Origin: FW021-bin31 sp964478125
GTDB lineage: Bacteria; Bacteroidota; Bacteroidia; Chitinophagales; Chitinophagaceae
DNA length: 9,848 nt
Direction: 5' to 3'
NCBI GenBank assembly: GCA_964478125.1
Contig: CAYZGR010000085.1
Span: 1-9,848 of the forward strand
Shown: in pieces, positions 6,516-9,848 of the stretch
Layout: each line of letters opens with the position of its first letter
How positions within the stretch are numbered: the stretch's first letter is position 1
The notes under the pieces: model-generated
Told to the model about the DNA's origin: nothing
Seen by the model: the letters and a program-made list of their open reading frames with translations, nothing else
The model's database searches: none
Translations under genes and position numbers: made by a program

Positions 6516-8189
6516 TTATTTTGTTTGACCCTTGGCAGTTCCCGTGGAGTCAGATTTCAATACCTGATTTAAAAATGCTTTTGAATAGTTTATATCCCAT
6601 AAGTCGTAACGTTTATAGGCTTCCCGCAATCTGTCAGAAAAGTCTTTAAAATTTCGCTCTTTTTGCGGCGTCCAGGCTACTTCCGATATAGCCTCCATCC
6701 TTGGAAAGATCATGTATTCCACTTTAGAAGGCCATTCCATGTATTCGGTCCAGACGTTGGCCTGAACCCCTTTCACATATTTTGCTTCAGAGCTGTTTAG
6801 TTTACCCACCGGATTATAACTGTAAACCGTATCCAATGGGAGATAGCCGCCAATAGTAAGCGAGTCGGGGTTTTTTACCTGAGAATAATCAAGGTAGCAA
6901 TAGTTAGTAGGGGTCATAATCACATCATGCTGTTGCTTGGCGGCGGCTATCCCGCCCTTTTCTCCCCGCCAGCTCATCACTGTGGCATTGGGCGCCAACC
7001 CGCCTTCCAGAATCTCATCCCATCCAATGATATCCCGGCCATGCGCATTAAGATATTTCTCAATGGTATGAACAAAGTAGCTTTGGATCTGATCATAGCT
7101 TGTAAAACCTTTTTCTTTCATGAGTTGCTTGCAGAAAGCAGACTTCTTCCACGAATCTTTCGGAGCCTCGTCTCCTCCTATATGTATATAATGACTGGGA
7201 AAAAGATCCATTACTTCATCCAATACATTCTCATAAAATTTAAAAGTATAAGGGGTGGGACAAAGTATAGGAGAAAATACCCCCCATCCGGTAGCTACAT
7301 GATAATCCCCCGGATTACAGGTCAATTGAGGATAAGAAGCAATAGCCGCCAGCGAATGGCCGGGCATCTCTATTTCCGGAATAATGGTGACATATCTTTT
7401 CTGAGCATACTTTACAATATCACGGATCTCATCCTGGGTATAAAAGCCCCCATAACGATGATGATCATATTGTGGAGATTTCTGTCCACTATGGCCTATA
7501 AGAGTAGAATCACGCCAGGCGCCCACTTCCGTTAACTTCGGATACTTCTTGATCTGAATACGCCAGCCCTGGTCTTCGGTCAGATGCCAGTGAAATGTAT
7601 TCATCTTATGCATGGCAATAAAATCAATATACTTTTTTATAAAAGCCGTATCAAAAAAGTGCCGGCCACAATCCAGCATCATCCCCCTATAACCGAATCT
7701 CGGGTAATCCTTGATTTGTACCCGTGCAATATCCAGAGATTTTGAGGGAGTTACAGGTAGCAACTGGATAAGGGTTTGGATCCCATAAAAAGTACCCGGA
7801 GCGTCTTTCCCTCTTATTACGATCCTGTCTTTATCGGAATGAAAGACATATCCTCCCGCCAGGGGTTCCGACATTTTACGATTACCAAGTATAATGGCAT
7901 TGGAAGCAGCAGTGTCCTCCGCCGAGCCCTTCTTAACCGGTAACTCAAAGCCATAGTACTTATTCAGATAATTGTTGAGAAAATCAGCGCTGTTTTTCAG
8001 GCTGTCCGCTAACAGGATCAGACTGGTTTTGGGACTAATGGTGAAGGTTCCTTTTTCCGTTCGGAGAGAAACAGGTTTGGGAATGATATTGACCTCCGGA
8101 TTCGCATTTTTTGTAGATTGACAGGAAGAAAAAAAGAGAGAAGACGTCAGCAAACCACCTGCTAAAGCCATTAAATACCACTTTCTCAT
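6516..8189 (-). CDS. beta-N-acetylhexosaminidase, GH20 family, lipoprotein
   Basis: This exo-enzyme should remove terminal GlcNAc/GalNAc from chitin oligomers or glycans. I start it at the ATG at 8189 (557 residues) because that gives MRKWYLMALAGG followed by a hydrophobic stretch and the lipobox SLFFSSC, with Cys23 as lipidation site. An upstream in-frame ATG at 8243 would add 18 residues and bury the signal peptide. An N-terminal GH20b-type domain covers about 35-145. The catalytic barrel covers about 162-510, with MNTFHWHLTEDQGWR at 196-210 and the pair Asp340-Glu341 in HIGGDEAPK, used in substrate-assisted catalysis. GWDE (389-392) and VWTEYMEWP (480-488) supply typical subsite aromatics. 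After Cys the sequence is QSTKNANPE, without the acidic surface-export signal, so it may face the periplasm (inferred). The stop is 38 bp before nagB; the tonB-like stop is 74 bp upstream. Confidence 0.92.
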   Translation of the reverse strand: MRKWYLMALAGGLLTSSLFFSSCQSTKNANPEVNIIPKPVSLRTEKGTFTISPKTSLILLADSLKNSADFLNNYLNKYYGFELPVKKGSAEDTAASNAIILGNRKMSEPLAGGYVFHSDKDRIVIRGKDAPGTFYGIQTLIQLLPVTPSKSLDIARVQIKDYPRFGYRGMMLDCGRHFFDTAFIKKYIDFIAMHKMNTFHWHLTEDQGWRIQIKKYPKLTEVGAWRDSTLIGHSGQKSPQYDHHRYGGFYTQDEIRDIVKYAQKRYVTIIPEIEMPGHSLAAIASYPQLTCNPGDYHVATGWGVFSPILCPTPYTFKFYENVLDEVMDLFPSHYIHIGGDEAPKDSWKKSAFCKQLMKEKGFTSYDQIQSYFVHTIEKYLNAHGRDIIGWDEILEGGLAPNATVMSWRGEKGGIAAAKQQHDVIMTPTNYCYLDYSQVKNPDSLTIGGYLPLDTVYSYNPVGKLNSSEAKYVKGVQANVWTEYMEWPSKVEYMIFPRMEAISEVAWTPQKERNFKDFSDRLREAYKRYDLWDINYSKAFLNQVLKSDSTGTAKGQTK

Positions 8190-8263
8190 AAATTTTAAAT
8201 TGTAATTAAAGGACGATATTTTTTCCAGGGCGTGAAAGTACAAACAATTTGCTATTTTTTAGC

Positions 8264-9139
8264 TCATTGTCTGATCTTAAAGACAAAAATAATCTCTCCG
8301 AATTGCACCACGGGAGCGCTTGAGCTGGCATTAAACCGTACCTGCTTTATTTTTTTCTTTGCCAGGTTGCTAATGGTCGGGTTATCGGCACTGATGATAC
8401 TGTAACTCACAATTTTACCTTCCTGGTCCACTTTTATGCTCATCTTTACTTTCCCGGCTTCTCTAAAATTTCCCTCTCTGGAAGGATATTGAACAATACG
8501 TCTTCCTCCAAGCCGGTAGCTCAGGCTATTGCCTCCCAGGCCAGAGTATTGGCCGTTGTGGTTACTGGCTGTAGGATCGCCGTTCACGGCCCCCTGGTCT
8601 CCCGGATTACCGGTCAGGCCCTCGCCGTCAGAACTATTGCCGGCGTTCGCATTGTTTCCACTGGAATTGCTATTAGTGTTTCCCCCGCTATAGATAGCCT
8701 TCGGTTTGGGAGGAGTCGGCTTGGGCTCTACAGGCGCATCCGGCCGGGGCTTCCGTGTCGTATGAGTGGTATTTTCCTTCAGATTTTTCGAAAATGTCTT
8801 ATCCTTTTTATCCTCTGCCAGCTTCTTGATTACAGGTGCGTCTTCCGTATTCTGGGTCATTATATCCTCCGTACGGGACCCCGTACGGTCACTGGCGGGG
8901 CTGGCCTGGGCTTCCCGGGGCTGGTTGGTTTGTAAGGAAATAGGATTGGCACTGAGCGGCTGATCGGTACCGGAACCTTCCGTTGAAGTACCCAAATTTA
9001 TGATCATTCCCATGTCCTGGTTGGGAAGAGGCGGCGGAGAAGAAAATCCCAATAGCATGCATACACCTATCACCGCTGCATAAGATACCAGCGTATAAAT
9101 AAGCGCCTTCCTATTTTTTCTTTCTCCCCGCTGTTCCAT
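8264..9139 (-). CDS. TonB-like energy transducer protein
   Basis: This 291-residue protein is built like TonB. A short basic cytoplasmic N-terminus comes first, then one membrane anchor (about 12-32, ALIYTLVSYAAVIGVCMLLGF). A long low-complexity periplasmic linker follows, with a Pro/Lys stretch (130-148) and a Gly/Asn/Ser-rich part (151-204). The C-terminal domain (about 205-291) reads SYRLGGRRIVQYP, then GKVKMSIKVDQEGKIVSYSIISAD, and ends GEIIFVFKIRQ. In known systems TonB carries proton-motive-force energy from ExbB-ExbD to outer-membrane receptors. No exbB, exbD or receptor is in the window, so it may use complexes encoded elsewhere. The opening PNQDMGMIINLGTSTEG resembles the Bacteroidota TonB/Tol-type variants. 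The ATG at 9139 has AAGGA close upstream and a well-formed promoter at 9171-9202. GH20 follows on the same strand, so read-through is possible. A link to amino-sugar uptake is inferred from position only. Confidence 0.8.
   Translation of the reverse strand: MEQRGERKNRKALIYTLVSYAAVIGVCMLLGFSSPPPLPNQDMGMIINLGTSTEGSGTDQPLSANPISLQTNQPREAQASPASDRTGSRTEDIMTQNTEDAPVIKKLAEDKKDKTFSKNLKENTTHTTRKPRPDAPVEPKPTPPKPKAIYSGGNTNSNSSGNNANAGNSSDGEGLTGNPGDQGAVNGDPTASNHNGQYSGLGGNSLSYRLGGRRIVQYPSREGNFREAGKVKMSIKVDQEGKIVSYSIISADNPTISNLAKKKIKQVRFNASSSAPVVQFGEIIFVFKIRQ
8869..8888. repeat. strong 9-bp inverted repeat inside the tonB-like linker
   Basis: CCGTACGGG (8869-8877) and CCCGTACGG (8880-8888) are perfect inverted copies separated by AC. 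In the minus-strand protein they encode RTGSRT in the low-complexity linker (about residues 85-90), a segment that tolerates such insertions. It could be only a codon-level duplication of an Arg-Thr pair, so a structural role in the mRNA is speculative. Confidence 0.5.
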
Positions 9140-9170
9140 ATTCCTTAAATTAAAGCAGCCACTTCTATGC

Positions 9171-9202
9171 CAAAATTAGGATATTCTCATGGATTGCACA
9201 AA
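9171..9202 (-). promoter_or_regulatory. Bacteroidota sigma-70 promoter of the tonB-like gene
   Basis: On the minus strand TTTG (9202-9199) is followed after exactly 20 bp by TAATTTTG (9178-9171). This matches the Bacteroidota consensus TTTG-N19-21-TAnnTTTG in both boxes and in spacing. It lies 32 bp before the start codon at 9139, giving a leader of about 25 nt. It is the best promoter in the window. It sits in the 83-bp gap after the DUF1080 gene, so the tonB-like gene does not depend on that gene's transcript. Confidence 0.72.
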
Positions 9203-9222
9203 TAAAAACACGTATAAACCCT

Positions 9223-9848
9223 TTATTCCAAAGCAGGCGTAATGCTGAAATTCCGGTATTCTAATAGCCCGTAATGATCTCCTTGTATCATAATAGGTCC
9301 CGGCTCCTCCTCATTGGCATCCAAGGCTCCGCCGGTAATTCCGGGGATAGGACGATTGCAAATAATTTCCTGACCATTTAATACAATAGTAACATATCTT
9401 CCAATCAGGGTTATATCCAGTGACTGCCATTCTTCAGGCTTCTTGGCATAGTTTTTAACGGGAGAAAGGAAACCATAAATCCCTCCTAAGATATGGCTTT
9501 CGGCCTCCATTCCGTAACTATCCAGTATCTGAACTTCGTACCTGCCTCTTAAATATATCCCGCTATTTGCTCCTTTCCCATATCTAAATTCTACGTGCAG
9601 TTTGAAGTCTTTAAATTTTTCTTTGGTACGGATATTTTGATTTCCACCCTTATTTCTGTCTTGCTCACTTCCTTTTGCTCTAATAGCCAAAACTCCATTC
9701 TCTACCTGCCATCCACGAGTAAAAGTCCAGTCTGAAAGTCCATTTTGCAATAAGTCTATAGGTTGCCCCCACAATATCTGTTTTCCTACCTTCTCATCTA
9801 ATTTTGGCGCTCTTTTGCCTACCCAGGAAGCTTCAATCTGTCCTTTTC
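9223..9848 (-). CDS. DUF1080 (3-keto-disaccharide hydrolase-like) protein, C-terminal part, cut by the window edge
   Basis: The frame stays open to the right edge, giving at least 208 residues. A TTG at 9774 could be called as a start, but the sequence before it (GQIEASWVGKRAPKLDEKVG) continues in frame and looks like protein, so this is a gene truncated at its 5' end. The domain is PF06439-like, a concanavalin-like sandwich. It begins WGQPIDLLQNGLSDWTF, then shows GWQVENGVLAI, FKDFKLHVEFRYGKGANSGIYL and RGRYEVQILDSYG. It ends with LNGQEI, GPIMIQGDHYGLLEYRNF and the usual 'N..I.P' C-terminus. Members act on 3-keto sugars or other glycans in the periplasm and are common in Bacteroidota and Planctomycetes. 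The exact substrate is unknown here. The 'W.G.RAPKL' segment before the domain suggests a longer protein, perhaps with a second such domain. Signal peptide and start lie outside the window. Confidence 0.87.
   Translation of the reverse strand, partial: KGQIEASWVGKRAPKLDEKVGKQILWGQPIDLLQNGLSDWTFTRGWQVENGVLAIRAKGSEQDRNKGGNQNIRTKEKFKDFKLHVEFRYGKGANSGIYLRGRYEVQILDSYGMEAESHILGGIYGFLSPVKNYAKKPEEWQSLDITLIGRYVTIVLNGQEIICNRPIPGITGGALDANEEEPGPIMIQGDHYGLLEYRNFSITPALE

Noticed and set aside
6927..7535. A 202-codon plus-strand open frame
   Set aside because: It is antisense to the GH20 catalytic domain, whose motifs are fully conserved; the translation has no recognisable domain.
8190..8243. N-terminal extension of the GH20 protein from the ATG at 8243
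   Set aside because: It would place 18 polar and aromatic residues before a textbook lipoprotein signal peptide; the ATG at 8189 fits better, though it is not proven.
8489..8963. Plus-strand open frames of 148 and 65 codons
   Set aside because: They are antisense to the low-complexity, GC-richer linker of the tonB-like gene, where long spurious frames are expected.

Overview
The window looks like chromosomal DNA of a Bacteroidota bacterium, most likely of the Chitinophagaceae or a close relative. Four things point that way. Promoters carry the Bacteroidota -7 box TAnnTTTG, best seen as TTTG-N20-TAATTTTG upstream of the tonB-like gene. Shine-Dalgarno sequences are weak or absent. One gene is the NagB-PIG-L fusion form of glucosamine-6-phosphate deaminase, and another is a TonB-type protein with a C-terminal 'SYxLGGRRIV' block. 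The taxon is inferred from these features alone; there is no rRNA gene.

Left part (1-4510), mixed housekeeping genes on both strands. The 3' end of an unrecognised plus-strand gene (3-176) converges on trhO, a rhodanese-type tRNA U34 hydroxylase (minus). An 85-bp divergent gap then leads to a plus-strand pair: a pRiA4b ORF-3-like protein and, 11 bp later, a secreted nucleotide pyrophosphatase/phosphodiesterase with all its metal ligands. This pair converges on tsaB (t6A37 synthesis, minus) across a short gap that holds two diverged copies of a REP-like element, one of them running into the 3' end of tsaB. A RidA-family deaminase follows on the plus strand and ends at a strong, probably bidirectional, terminator.

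Right part (4555-9848), all minus strand, read from right to left. First comes the C-terminal part of a DUF1080 (3-keto-disaccharide hydrolase-like) protein cut by the window edge. Next are a TonB-like energy transducer with a clear promoter of its own, a GH20 beta-N-acetylhexosaminidase lipoprotein, and the NagB-PIG-L fusion. The last two form a small amino-sugar unit. GH20 would release GlcNAc from chitin-like or glycoprotein oligosaccharides in the periplasm or at the outer membrane. The cytoplasmic NagB part would turn glucosamine-6-phosphate into fructose-6-phosphate. No nagA, kinase or transporter is visible here, so the pathway is completed elsewhere or partly by the fused deacetylase-like domain.

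There is no phage, insertion sequence, CRISPR array, defence system or RNA gene that I can support, and no gene-free stretch over 300 bases. I did not find a convincing undescribed system. The points most worth following are the NagB-deacetylase fusion in its GH20 operon, the repeat-derived C-terminus of TsaB, and the orphan TonB-like gene without exbB/exbD.
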